Shown here one piece after another: positions 17,102 to 25,890 of a stretch of DNA of 64,000 bases. Each line of letters begins with the position of its first letter. The first letter of the stretch is position 1. The notes below the pieces were generated by a model, which made no database searches, had not been told where the DNA came from, and saw nothing but the letters and a program-made list of their open reading frames with translations. The stretch comes from Bacteroidales bacterium. GTDB taxonomy: Bacteria; Bacteroidota; Bacteroidia; Bacteroidales; P3. The stretch covers positions 84,151-148,150 of the forward strand of contig JAQVXZ010000003.1 of the NCBI GenBank assembly GCA_028708845.1. The letters run 5' to 3'. A program made the translations under genes and the position numbers.

Positions 17102-20100
17102 ATGGTTTTCAAAAGATTAGTTTTAACTCTATTAGTTTTCGGTATTGGTTTAAATGTTTTTGCACAAAGATTTAAGGAATTTAGTGGAAACTCAGATACC
17201 TATATAGAAGAGCTTATTGAGTTTTACAAGTCTGATGTGAATATGAAAAAGGATAAGCAAAAAGAATATGAAGAGCTTATCTTAAAATATTCAAGTATTT
17301 GGAGTGCTATCCCATCTCAACAAAAACAAGATGTGATTGTTCTTTCAAATGATATGTTAAAGAAAAGAGTTAGACCAATTCCAGGATTCTTCGATTTTAT
17401 TGAAACACAAATAGCATTCCAATCAGCAAATCAGTCAAAAGAAAGTTATAACCAATGGTTTAAAGGGCTGCAATGGACAATTAAGTCCGCAACACTAGGA
17501 GCTTTCAATGATGCAATAAATACTTCACTTAATTTAGTTAAATTCAATTCACTCTATACATCAAGAACTGTAAATTGGAAAGTAAAGCATAATGGCTATA
17601 ATATTAGGATAGATACAATTAGAGGACCTTATGTTGACTTTTCTTCAAATATAGACTTAACATATTCTTCACAAAAAGATGAAAATACTCTTTATTCAAC
17701 CGTAGGTAGGTTTTATATAGTAGAACAGTTCTTTGAAGGAAAAGGAGGGAAGATTGATTTTTCAAGGGCAGGCTTACCAAAAGATCAAGTATATGTTGAG
17801 TTGTCAAATTTCACTGTTTCGCTAAAAAGAGCAGCCATATTTGCCGATTCAGTTCAGTTTACCAACAAAGAATATTTTCAACATAAACTTAGTGGTAGTT
17901 TTGAAGACCAATGCTCCGACAAGGTTAAGGAGTTAAGTTTTCCAAGATTCTATTCATATAAGAGAGAAGAAATAATAAAAAATATATTCCCAGATGTTGA
18001 TTATATTGGTGGTTTTACACAGCAAGGAGGAAAGTTTTTGGGAACAGGAGATGCACAAGAACCAGCAGAATTAGTATTTAAGAAAGAAGGTAAGTTGTTC
18101 TGTAAAGCAAAAGCAATTACCCACCCTTTTAGTCAAGATGGGATAGCAACTCCCAATTGTCAAGTAACTTTCTATATTAATAAAGACTCAATTTATCATC
18201 CAGGACTCCTTATGAGATATAATAAAAACTTAAGAGAAATAGCCTGTATAAATAATAAAGAAGGGATTTCAGCAAGTCCTTGGGTCGATTCCTATCACGC
18301 AATAGATATTTACACAGAAGCAGTATATGTTGAATTGAATGGTCATATTATTGAATTTACTTCTGTTAAGGGGCCAGCTAACAGTGTTTCCTTTGCATCC
18401 TTCGAATCAAATAACTATTTCACCCAATTAAAATGGGATAAGGTTCAGGGAATAGATGAAGTTAATCCAATTTATAGGGTCAGAGACTTTGTTGCGAAAT
18501 ACAAAAAGAATAATATACCGGTAAAAGAGTTTGCACGCTTTATTGGAATGGATGAAACACAAGCTGAGGTTATGCTTATGCGTCTTGCAATTAGTGGTTT
18601 CATCAACTATGAATCTTACCGTAAAACAGCCTTTATTAAAGAAAAGATATACGACTACATTAAAGCCAATATCAAGAAGCAAGACTATGACAATATACGT
18701 TTTGTATCCTCAACCAAAAAAGGAGCTAATGCTGTTCTAAATATTTTTGATATGGATTTAAGAATGTATGGCATTGAAAACTTTTCTTTATCCGACACTC
18801 ATTTTGTTAATATAGCTCCTGTGAATGGAGAAATTGTAATGAAAAAGAATAGGAGTTTTGAGTTTAATGGCAGGATAACAGCAGGTAGATTTAATATGGG
18901 AGGAGAGAGATGTTATTTCGATTATGAGAAGTTTGCCCTTAACCTTCCTAAAATAGATTCAATGGCTTTCTTTGTTCCATTATATGGAGACACAAACAAA
19001 ATAGTAAGAATTCAAACCCCTCTTCAAAACTTAGTTTGCGAACTATTAATTGATGACCCTACAAACAAAAGTAGTATAAAAAGAGTTCCAGGCTACCCAA
19101 TGCTATCATCACTTGAGGATTCTTATGTCTATTACGACCAACCAAAAATCCAACAAGGAGCTTATCTAAGAGAATCATTCTATTATAAATTAGACCCATT
19201 CAAGTTAAAAGATTTAATGACCTTCAAAACTGATAGTGTTAAGTTTACTGGAGTTCTTAAATCTGCAGGCATATTCCCAGATATAAAAGAGCCACTTAAG
19301 GTTATGAAAGACTATTCTCTTGGATTTATTATTGAAACTCCAAATATCGGAATGCCTGCTTATGGAGGGAAAGGAAAGTTTTACAATAGAGTTGATTTAA
19401 GTCTTCAAGGGCTATTAGGTGCAGGTTATTTAGAATATATAGCTTCACGTTCTGATTCAAGAATGTTTGTTTTCTTACCTGATTCAATGGTCTCTATAAC
19501 CGATAAGTTTGTTTGCTCCAATAAATCAAGTGTTGAGTTTCCAGAAGTAAGTGTTACACAAACCTCAGAACATTGGTTCCCATATAAAGACTATATGCTT
19601 GTTCATCAAAAAGCAGAACCTTTTATGATGTATGGTGGAGAAGCTCTTCATAGTGGTACTCTAATTGTTACACCAACTGGTTTGACAGGAAAGGGAACAA
19701 ACAAATCTGCGGAAATGATAGTTGATGCTGATAACTTTAAGTTTAAAGGCATTTACTATAATGCAGATACTGCAAACTTTACCCTAATGTCGTTAAATGG
19801 ATTAGATATTGCATTTAAAGCAAATGAAGTAAAATCTAAGGTTGATTTTAAAACAAGAAGAGGAGAGTTTAAGTCAATGGAAGGAGTTAAGCCATGCGAT
19901 TTAACCTACCTACAATATAGTTGTGAAGTAGATAAATTTGATTGGATAATGGACTCAAAAGAACTTGCACTTCTAAATTCAAATAGTGTTAGTTCTGGAG
20001 ATTTTCCAAAGAAAGATATCAAGAGTTTAGTCGACTTAGAACAGCCAGGTGCTAAATTCATTGCAACAAACCCTGTTCAAAAAGGGCTAACCTTCAATTC

Positions 20101-21592
20101 AGTTAATGCTACACTAAGTTTGAAAACAAATAAACTAACAGCTGATGAGGTATTCCTAATTAGAAGTGGCGATGCTGCAATACGACCAACTGACCCAACA
20201 ATTATTATTAGACCAGGAGCTCAAATGGATACTATTGAAGATGCAAGAATACTTGTAGATACAGAAACTCGTCTTCATGAGTTCTATTCATCAAGGGTTC
20301 ATATATTTTCATCTTCACTTTATTCAGCAAATGGATATATTGATTATGTTGATGAAAATAAAAAGAAACACCCAATCTTTATGTCAAAGATTAATCCTGA
20401 CCCAATATCAACAAGAAGCTTTGGAACAATCTCTAAGGATAGTCCAATACAATTAAGTCCAGTCTTTAATTTCTTTGGAAAGATTCAAGTTGATGCAAAA
20501 GATAGTAATTTCTTTTTCGAAGGAGGAGTTCAGTTAACTCATAATTGCAATGAGAACCTTGCTTTTGTTAATTTTAAATCAAGAGTTGATGCTAATCATA
20601 TCTATATACCAATTTCAGAGGCTCCAATATCGGTTGATGGACAAAGAGTAACCGCATCTCTTCAATTCAACCCAAAGAATATGGAACCTAAGTCAGCTTT
20701 TCTAACAAAGGATATTGAGGCTGATAATACTTTTATGAAGGCTAGTGGTTTCCTAACTTATGATAAGGCTTCTAATGAATACAGGATTGCATCTATGGAA
20801 AAATTAGAAGATATGAAAGAGACTTTAGGTGACTATCTTGTTATGAATAAAACATCATGCGATGCTAAGGGACAAGGTAATATTAATATTGGTTTAAGTA
20901 AGTCTGGTCTTGTTAAAATGCAAAATTACGGCGAAATGAAGATTAATAATAATACTCTTACTGCCGATTTAAATATGAGTATTGGTATTAAATTCCCATT
21001 CTCTCAACTTGCCTTAGATTATATGGGGGTTGAGCTTTATGAGGATATGAACCTTTCTCCTATTGAGTTTGAGACATCAAAATATCAAGAACAACTTGTT
21101 GCAATGTATGGACAGGAAAAAGGTGTTGATATTTATGAAGATTTATTGATAACAGGGGAATGGAAAACAATACCAAAAGATATGGATTATTCTCTTTATT
21201 TTTCAAATGTTAAGATGCAATGGGATCCTATATTAAATTCTTATGTTTCTTATGGAGATGCAGAATTGAGTATTGTTGGGAAGTATCAGGTGAATAAGGT
21301 TATTAGGGCTAAGATTCAGCTTGTGAAAACCTCTATTTCTAATGAAATTAGGATTTATATTGAGGCTAATCCCGATCATTGGTATTTCTTCTCTTATAAT
21401 GGGGCTTCCATGAGCGCTATTTCTTCCTACGATATTTTTAACGATTATATTAAAGAGACTGCTTCTAAGGATAGGGAGTTTAAGGGCTCAGATGGTAAGG
21501 TTTATACTTATAGGCTGGCTACTCCTAATGAGAAGATTAGTTTTATTAGGAAGTTGGAGAAGATTGATGAGTTTGATAGTGGAAATGAATAG
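17102..21592 (+). CDS. Large exported protein of unknown function
   Basis: This 1496-residue protein has a signal peptide (residues 1-22, ending NVFAQ) and no other membrane segment or lipobox, and lacks a T9SS sorting domain, so it is probably periplasmic or outer-membrane associated. A helical N-terminal region (about 25-150) is followed by long alternating beta-rich segments; a short helical region with AEVMLMRLAISGFINYES near residue 490 resembles a winged-helix-like insert. I recognise no domain with confidence; similar-sized proteins occur as conserved hypotheticals in Bacteroidales. It starts 10 bases after prmA and ends 34 bases before plsY. From about 21.2 kb its codons become rich in G and T. 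Confidence 0.8.
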   Translation: MVFKRLVLTLLVFGIGLNVFAQRFKEFSGNSDTYIEELIEFYKSDVNMKKDKQKEYEELILKYSSIWSAIPSQQKQDVIVLSNDMLKKRVRPIPGFFDFIETQIAFQSANQSKESYNQWFKGLQWTIKSATLGAFNDAINTSLNLVKFNSLYTSRTVNWKVKHNGYNIRIDTIRGPYVDFSSNIDLTYSSQKDENTLYSTVGRFYIVEQFFEGKGGKIDFSRAGLPKDQVYVELSNFTVSLKRAAIFADSVQFTNKEYFQHKLSGSFEDQCSDKVKELSFPRFYSYKREEIIKNIFPDVDYIGGFTQQGGKFLGTGDAQEPAELVFKKEGKLFCKAKAITHPFSQDGIATPNCQVTFYINKDSIYHPGLLMRYNKNLREIACINNKEGISASPWVDSYHAIDIYTEAVYVELNGHIIEFTSVKGPANSVSFASFESNNYFTQLKWDKVQGIDEVNPIYRVRDFVAKYKKNNIPVKEFARFIGMDETQAEVMLMRLAISGFINYESYRKTAFIKEKIYDYIKANIKKQDYDNIRFVSSTKKGANAVLNIFDMDLRMYGIENFSLSDTHFVNIAPVNGEIVMKKNRSFEFNGRITAGRFNMGGERCYFDYEKFALNLPKIDSMAFFVPLYGDTNKIVRIQTPLQNLVCELLIDDPTNKSSIKRVPGYPMLSSLEDSYVYYDQPKIQQGAYLRESFYYKLDPFKLKDLMTFKTDSVKFTGVLKSAGIFPDIKEPLKVMKDYSLGFIIETPNIGMPAYGGKGKFYNRVDLSLQGLLGAGYLEYIASRSDSRMFVFLPDSMVSITDKFVCSNKSSVEFPEVSVTQTSEHWFPYKDYMLVHQKAEPFMMYGGEALHSGTLIVTPTGLTGKGTNKSAEMIVDADNFKFKGIYYNADTANFTLMSLNGLDIAFKANEVKSKVDFKTRRGEFKSMEGVKPCDLTYLQYSCEVDKFDWIMDSKELALLNSNSVSSGDFPKKDIKSLVDLEQPGAKFIATNPVQKGLTFNSVNATLSLKTNKLTADEVFLIRSGDAAIRPTDPTIIIRPGAQMDTIEDARILVDTETRLHEFYSSRVHIFSSSLYSANGYIDYVDENKKKHPIFMSKINPDPISTRSFGTISKDSPIQLSPVFNFFGKIQVDAKDSNFFFEGGVQLTHNCNENLAFVNFKSRVDANHIYIPISEAPISVDGQRVTASLQFNPKNMEPKSAFLTKDIEADNTFMKASGFLTYDKASNEYRIASMEKLEDMKETLGDYLVMNKTSCDAKGQGNINIGLSKSGLVKMQNYGEMKINNNTLTADLNMSIGIKFPFSQLALDYMGVELYEDMNLSPIEFETSKYQEQLVAMYGQEKGVDIYEDLLITGEWKTIPKDMDYSLYFSNVKMQWDPILNSYVSYGDAELSIVGKYQVNKVIRAKIQLVKTSISNEIRIYIEANPDHWYFFSYNGASMSAISSYDIFNDYIKETASKDREFKGSDGKVYTYRLATPNEKISFIRKLEKIDEFDSGNE

Positions 21593-21626
21593 TTTTGATT
21601 TATAGTTTAAAGTAAAATAGATTATT

Positions 21627-22307
21627 ATGACGTTAATACATTATATTATGCTTGCCCTTGGGGGTATTGCGGCCTATTTAATTGGGTCTATTCCTTCGGC
21701 GGTTTGGATTGGTAGGGAGTTTTATGGTATCGATGTGAGGGAGAAAGGCAGTAAGAATGCTGGTGCTACTAATACTATTAGGGTTTTGGGGCTTTTGCCT
21801 GGTATTTTTGTCTTGGGGATTGATGCTTTTAAGGGTTGGATGGCTGTTTATTTGGCTAATTTCTTTGGTCGTTTCTACACTGATATTTGGGGTATGGTCT
21901 CTGGTGCTGAGTATTTGACTTATTATAAGCTTGTGCTTGGTGTGATTGCTGTTGTGGGTCATGCTCTTCCTATTTATGTTGGCTTTAAGGGTGGTAAGGG
22001 TGTTGCAACTATGTTTGGTGTTATTATAGGAGTCTTCGAGCGTTTACTCCCTCTTATTCTTGCTATTTTCATTATCACTTTTGTGCTTTCTAAATTCATT
22101 TCTCTTGCTTCCATTTTTTCTTCCATTGCTTTTCCTATTCTTTATGTTAGTTGTGGGCATTGGCTTAGTTATAATGTGTATTGGCCTTTGATTGTTTTTA
22201 CTTGTTTGGTGGCTGTGTTTATTCCTTATACTCATAGGAAAAACATTAAGAGGCTCTGGAGGGGTGAGGAGCCTAAGTTTAAGTTTAAGAAGACGGTTGA
22301 TGATTGA
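21627..22307 (+). CDS. plsY: Glycerol-3-phosphate acyltransferase PlsY
   Basis: PlsY transfers acyl groups from acyl phosphate to glycerol 3-phosphate, the first step of phospholipid synthesis. The 226-residue membrane protein has the three conserved motifs: YLIGSIPSAVWIG, a GSKNAGATNTIRVLG phosphate-loop segment, and GHALPIYVGFKGGKGVATMFGV. About five to seven membrane segments are visible. The gene is strikingly G/T-rich on the coding strand at synonymous sites compared with the genes on either side. Confidence 0.95.
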   Translation: MTLIHYIMLALGGIAAYLIGSIPSAVWIGREFYGIDVREKGSKNAGATNTIRVLGLLPGIFVLGIDAFKGWMAVYLANFFGRFYTDIWGMVSGAEYLTYYKLVLGVIAVVGHALPIYVGFKGGKGVATMFGVIIGVFERLLPLILAIFIITFVLSKFISLASIFSSIAFPILYVSCGHWLSYNVYWPLIVFTCLVAVFIPYTHRKNIKRLWRGEEPKFKFKKTVDD

Positions 22308-22380
22308 ATGGACTTGATTGATAATATATAATTTATAAACAAACTAATATCAATAATAAACAAATATAAATAAATACAAC

Positions 22381-24486
22381 ATGAAAAAAACTTTTTTGAT
22401 TATGCTAAGTGCAGCATTTTTGGTTGTGGGTTGTGGTAAGAATGAGCTTGCTGATAATCCTTTCCTTAAAGAATGGGATACGCCTTTTGGAACCATTCCT
22501 TTTGATGAGATAAAAGTTGAACATTATATGCCTGCTTTTGAAGAGGGTATGAGGGTTCATAATAAAGAGATTGAAGGTATTGTTAAGAATAAAGAAGTGG
22601 CAAATTTTGAGAATACCATTGCGGCTATTGATTTCTCAGGTGAGCTACTTGCTAAGGTAAGTGGTGTGTTTTTCAACATGACTGCTGCAAATACCAATGG
22701 GGAGATACAAGCTCTTGAAGAAAAGATTGGTCCTATGCTTGCTAAACATGGTGATGAGATTACTATGAATGGTAAGTTGTTTGAAAGGGTTAAGATGGTT
22801 TGGGACAATAAGTCGAAAGAAAACCTTAACCAAGAACAGCAAATGTTGCTTGAAAAGACTTATAAGAGATTTGTACGCTCAGGAGCATTACTTGATAAGA
22901 CTAAGCAAGATAAACTTAAAAAAGTAAATGGAGAGCTGACAACACTTGAAGCTAAATTTATCTCCAACCTACTTAAAGAAACAAAATCATATACCCTTGT
23001 TATAGACAAAGAAGAAGACCTAAAAGGATTACCAGAGTGGTTAGTGGAGCAAGGAGCAGCAACTGCAAAAGATATGAAACAAGAAGGCAAATGGGTATAT
23101 ACATTAGATAGCCCATCAGTATTTCCATTCCTAGAATATGCAGATAACAGAGAACTTAGAGAGAAGATCTTTAAGGCAAAGAACAATAGATGTAATAATG
23201 GAGGAGAGACCGATAATAAAGCAAACATAGAGAAAATAGTAGCCCTAAGAGCAGAGAAAGCAGAACTACTAGGCTATAAAACTTTTGCAGATTATGTCTT
23301 AGAAGAAAGAATGAACAAGACCCCACAAGAAGTATACACATTACTAGAAGGACTACTTTCCTATTCCATACCAGCAGCAAAGAAAGACGTAATAGAACTA
23401 CAAAAGCTACTAGACAAAGACCATAAAGGAGCAACCCTTGAGGCATGGGACTGGAGCTATTATGCAAACAAAATAAGAAAACAAAAATACAACTACGATG
23501 CAGAACAAACAAGACCATACTTTGAGATAAACAATGTAAGACAAGGTTGTTTTGACGTCATCACCAAACTATACGGACTAACATTTACCGAAAGAAAAGA
23601 CATCAAGACATACGCAGACGATGTTCAAGTATTTGAATGCAAGAACGAAAAAGATGAACATGTAGGAATACTATACTGGGACCCATTCACCAGAGCATCA
23701 AAACAAGGCGGAGCATGGTGCAATGGATATAGAGAACAATATAAGCAAGGCGATAAATCAGTCACCCCAATTATAACAGTATGCTTCAACTACGCAAAAT
23801 CACCATCAGGCCGTACAACCATAACAGCCGAAGAAGCATCAACCATATTCCACGAAATGGGACACGCAATACACGGCTTACTATCCAACTGCACATACAT
23901 CTCAACCTCAGGCACCACAGTACCAAGAGACTTCGTAGAACTACCATCACAAATCTTAGAACACTGGTGCTCAAAACCAGAAGTCTTGAAAATGTTTGCA
24001 AAAAATGAAAAAGGAGAAGTAATACCACAAGACCTACTAACCAAAATGGAATCAGTAAGCAAATTTGACGTAGCATACGCAATGACAGAACGCTATGCAG
24101 CAGCATACCTAGATATGGAATACCATATCCTAACCACAAAAGACAAAGTAGGCGATGTAACAGCATTTGAGAAAAAAGCAATGGACAAAATAGGACTAAT
24201 ATCACAAATACCACCACGCTACCGTTCAACCTATTTCTCCCACGTCTTTGGCGGAGGATATGCAGTAGGGTACTACGCATACGTATGGTCAGAAGTCTTA
24301 GACGCAGACGCATTTGATGCCTTTTTAGAAACAGGCGACATCTTCGACAAACAAACCGCAGACCGCTTCAAGAACGAGATCCTATCAAAAGGCAGCACTA
24401 ACTACGCAGACCAACTATACAAAAACTTTAGAGGCAAAGACCCATCAATAGACGCAGTCCTAAGAAACAGCGGCATGAAAAAATAA
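22381..24486 (+). CDS. dcp: M3-family metallopeptidase (peptidyl-dipeptidase Dcp type), lipoprotein
   Basis: The 701-residue protein has a lipoprotein signal (lipobox VVGC near residue 18) and then an M3 peptidase of normal length with the zinc motif HEMGHAIHG (His491, Glu492, His495). DWSYYANKIRKQKY and PPRYRSTYFSHVFGGGYAVGYYAY are conserved in the Dcp group. It should degrade short peptides at the periplasmic side. Codon use changes inside the gene: the first 500 bases favour T-ending codons and the rest A- and C-ending codons. A strong terminator follows. Confidence 0.92.
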   Translation: MKKTFLIMLSAAFLVVGCGKNELADNPFLKEWDTPFGTIPFDEIKVEHYMPAFEEGMRVHNKEIEGIVKNKEVANFENTIAAIDFSGELLAKVSGVFFNMTAANTNGEIQALEEKIGPMLAKHGDEITMNGKLFERVKMVWDNKSKENLNQEQQMLLEKTYKRFVRSGALLDKTKQDKLKKVNGELTTLEAKFISNLLKETKSYTLVIDKEEDLKGLPEWLVEQGAATAKDMKQEGKWVYTLDSPSVFPFLEYADNRELREKIFKAKNNRCNNGGETDNKANIEKIVALRAEKAELLGYKTFADYVLEERMNKTPQEVYTLLEGLLSYSIPAAKKDVIELQKLLDKDHKGATLEAWDWSYYANKIRKQKYNYDAEQTRPYFEINNVRQGCFDVITKLYGLTFTERKDIKTYADDVQVFECKNEKDEHVGILYWDPFTRASKQGGAWCNGYREQYKQGDKSVTPIITVCFNYAKSPSGRTTITAEEASTIFHEMGHAIHGLLSNCTYISTSGTTVPRDFVELPSQILEHWCSKPEVLKMFAKNEKGEVIPQDLLTKMESVSKFDVAYAMTERYAAAYLDMEYHILTTKDKVGDVTAFEKKAMDKIGLISQIPPRYRSTYFSHVFGGGYAVGYYAYVWSEVLDADAFDAFLETGDIFDKQTADRFKNEILSKGSTNYADQLYKNFRGKDPSIDAVLRNSGMKK

Positions 24487-24517
24487 ACCTTAGCCACAAA
24501 AGAATAAATAAATAAAT

Positions 24518-24561
24518 AAAAACTCCCTCCTTATCATAAAGTTGATTTGGAGGGAGTTTTT
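24518..24561. terminator. Bidirectional intrinsic terminator after the M3 peptidase gene
   Basis: A perfect 13-bp stem AAAAACTCCCTCC (24518-24530) with GGAGGGAGTTTTT (24549-24561), flanked by A and T runs, ends the plus-strand operon. Confidence 0.9.
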
Positions 24562-24631
24562 GTTATGGGGGAGGAGGGGTGAATATCCTTAACGAAAATG
24601 TGTATTTGTTTTATTTTAAGGTATTGAACCG

Positions 24632-24738
24632 AAAATGAAACGAAGAAATAAGAAATTAAAACCCTGTAATAATTTCCTGAATCAAAGAAAGAGAAAATTA
24701 GATTAAAGAAAGAATTTTCTAAAACAGCGTTTCATTTT
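24632..24738. repeat. Array A: four 21-bp units between inverted ends
   Basis: The ends are inverted repeats AAAATGAAACG (24632-24642) and CGTTTCATTTT (24728-24738). From 24641 to 24724 there are four 21-bp units of a degenerate consensus like C(G/A)AAGAAAGAAtTTxCTgAA, then CAG. The same ends and unit recur at 46961-47046. No ORF of note. Confidence 0.75.
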
Positions 24739-24739
24739 A

Positions 24740-24821
24740 GTAAGGTGGCACCATACTATAAGTAACCTGCCACCTTACTCGAGTAACCTGCCACCTTACT
24801 GCATGTAACCTGCCACCTTAC
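24740..24821. repeat. Array A': four palindromic cores with 21-22 bp period
   Basis: GTAACCTGCCACCTTAC occurs exactly at 24762, 24783 and 24805, and an inverted, slightly changed copy (GTAAGGTGGCACCATAC) starts at 24740. Spacings are 22, 21 and 22 bases. Between the cores are 4-5 variable bases. It starts right after array A ends. Confidence 0.85.
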
Positions 24822-24970
24822 TTAATTAATACTTGATTTTATAAGATTAAGTCTTTGATTTATGAAATCCTTTCTTTGTTTTAGTAAATTAGATTAAGTA
24901 TATAATTTGAGGAAAGGGAATATTTATAAATCACTATTTTAGTTTGTTTTATGTGTTTTTATGGTCTTTT
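24822..24970. other. Non-coding stretch, nothing recognised
   Basis: AT-rich sequence between array A' and the orphan promoter; no ORF, hairpin or repeat of note was seen. Confidence 0.5.
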
Positions 24971-24973
24971 TAC

Positions 24974-25005
24974 TTGACAAAGGGGTTTGAATGTTGTATA
25001 TTTGT
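24974..25005 (+). promoter_or_regulatory. Orphan Bacteroidota-type promoter, twin of 2866-2897
   Basis: TTG (24974-24976), a 20-base spacer and TATATTTGT (24997-25005). The flanking blocks TTTACTTGAC and AATGTTGTAT are identical to those of the promoter at 2866. No ORF follows for 400 bases. Confidence 0.65.
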
Positions 25006-25009
25006 GGTA

Positions 25010-25157
25010 GAGAAATGGAATAATCGCAGTTTCTTCCAAAGATTGTGTTTTGTTTACGGATTAATTCGTTTCTTGGTATTTAAGCGGAAGAGTATTTAAT
25101 AACTGCACATAATTTTTTATGTGGTTTATGGAATAGATTAAATACTCTTCTTTTTTT
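25010..25157 (+). ncRNA. Candidate structured small RNA of about 150 nt
   Basis: Between the orphan promoter and seven T (25151-25157) is a transcript-sized, ORF-free segment. Its 3' part forms a perfect 14-bp stem, GAAGAGTATTTAAT (25087-25100) with ATTAAATACTCTTC (25137-25150), enclosing a smaller hairpin CACATAA/TTATGTG (25106-25123). The size, own promoter and closing stem are compatible with a regulatory RNA such as a 6S-like RNA, but no family-specific sequence was recognised. Confidence 0.55.
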
Positions 25158-25385
25158 CTAATTATCTCTTTATATTTCCTCTTTTATTTTTCGTATTTTG
25201 GTTAAGGTATTGACAATAGGGTATGTGTTTTGCTCTTCATTGTCGAATTATCTTTCTCCATATGCTCGTGATTATGTTAATAAAAATCATTTAGTTTTGT
25301 TATATGTGTTAAAATTTTGCTGGGTTTTTCTTCGTTTTTATTAGTATTATTGCAACGTTTACATGTATCTATCGTAGACTAGGGT
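25158..25385. other. Non-coding stretch, nothing recognised
   Basis: T-rich sequence on the plus strand without a credible ORF or structure. Confidence 0.45.
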
Positions 25386-25394
25386 TAATTTTGC
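25386..25394 (+). promoter_or_regulatory. Promoter of the GNAT gene
   Basis: TAATTTTGC lies 32 bases before the start of the acetyltransferase gene. Confidence 0.5.
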
Positions 25395-25425
25395 GCATGG
25401 TTTAATAATAATTATAGATATAAAA

Positions 25426-25890
25426 ATGGATTCATTGGTTTTTAGGAAGTTTAGTATTGATGATTTAGGGTTGTTGGGTAGATGGTTGAAGAATTCTTAT
25501 ATCAAGAAGTTTTGGGTTGAGCATGAAGAGTTAATATCTTATGTTAAGGATAATTTATTTTATAATGAGTGGATTAATTATTATATTGTGGAGCATGGTA
25601 AGCCTATTGGTTTTGTTCAGTTTTACGAAACATATAAGTCTCCTGTTGGTAGTTTTAATCCTTTGAATAGTGAGAGTGTGGCTATTGATTTTATGATAGG
25701 TGAAGAGGAGTTTCTTAATAAAGGTCTTGGCCATTCAATAGTTGAAGAGCTTATTAGAATTATTAAGTCTATTGGGAAATATAAATATATTATTTCTGAA
25801 TCTTGTCCTAAGAGCATTCCTTTTGTTAAGGTTTTGCAAAGAAATGGTTTTGAGCATATTCAGAACGGGATTTATGCCTTAAAGTTGTAG
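25426..25890 (+). CDS. GNAT-family acetyltransferase
   Basis: The 154-residue protein resembles the AAC(6')-type branch of GNAT acetyltransferases: LVFRKFSIDDLGLLGRWLKN at the start, FWVEHEELI, GKPIGFVQFYE, the acetyl-CoA loop region EFLNKGLGHSIVEELI and FVKVLQRNGFEHI at the end. The usual Q/R-x-x-G-x-G/A loop appears as NKGLGH. Substrate unknown; a role in aminoglycoside or metabolite acetylation cannot be decided. The gene ends overlapping, tail to tail by 12 bases, with the ThpR fusion gene. Confidence 0.85.
   Translation: MDSLVFRKFSIDDLGLLGRWLKNSYIKKFWVEHEELISYVKDNLFYNEWINYYIVEHGKPIGFVQFYETYKSPVGSFNPLNSESVAIDFMIGEEEFLNKGLGHSIVEELIRIIKSIGKYKYIISESCPKSIPFVKVLQRNGFEHIQNGIYALKL

Noticed and set aside
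23171..24313. Several long antisense frames opposite the M3 peptidase gene
   Set aside because: They are by-products of the A/C-rich codon use of the real gene, with Leu/Arg- or Ser-rich nonsense composition.
24740..24821. CRISPR array
   Set aside because: Repeats are 17 bases with 4-5 base gaps, far below CRISPR spacer length, and no cas gene is in the window.
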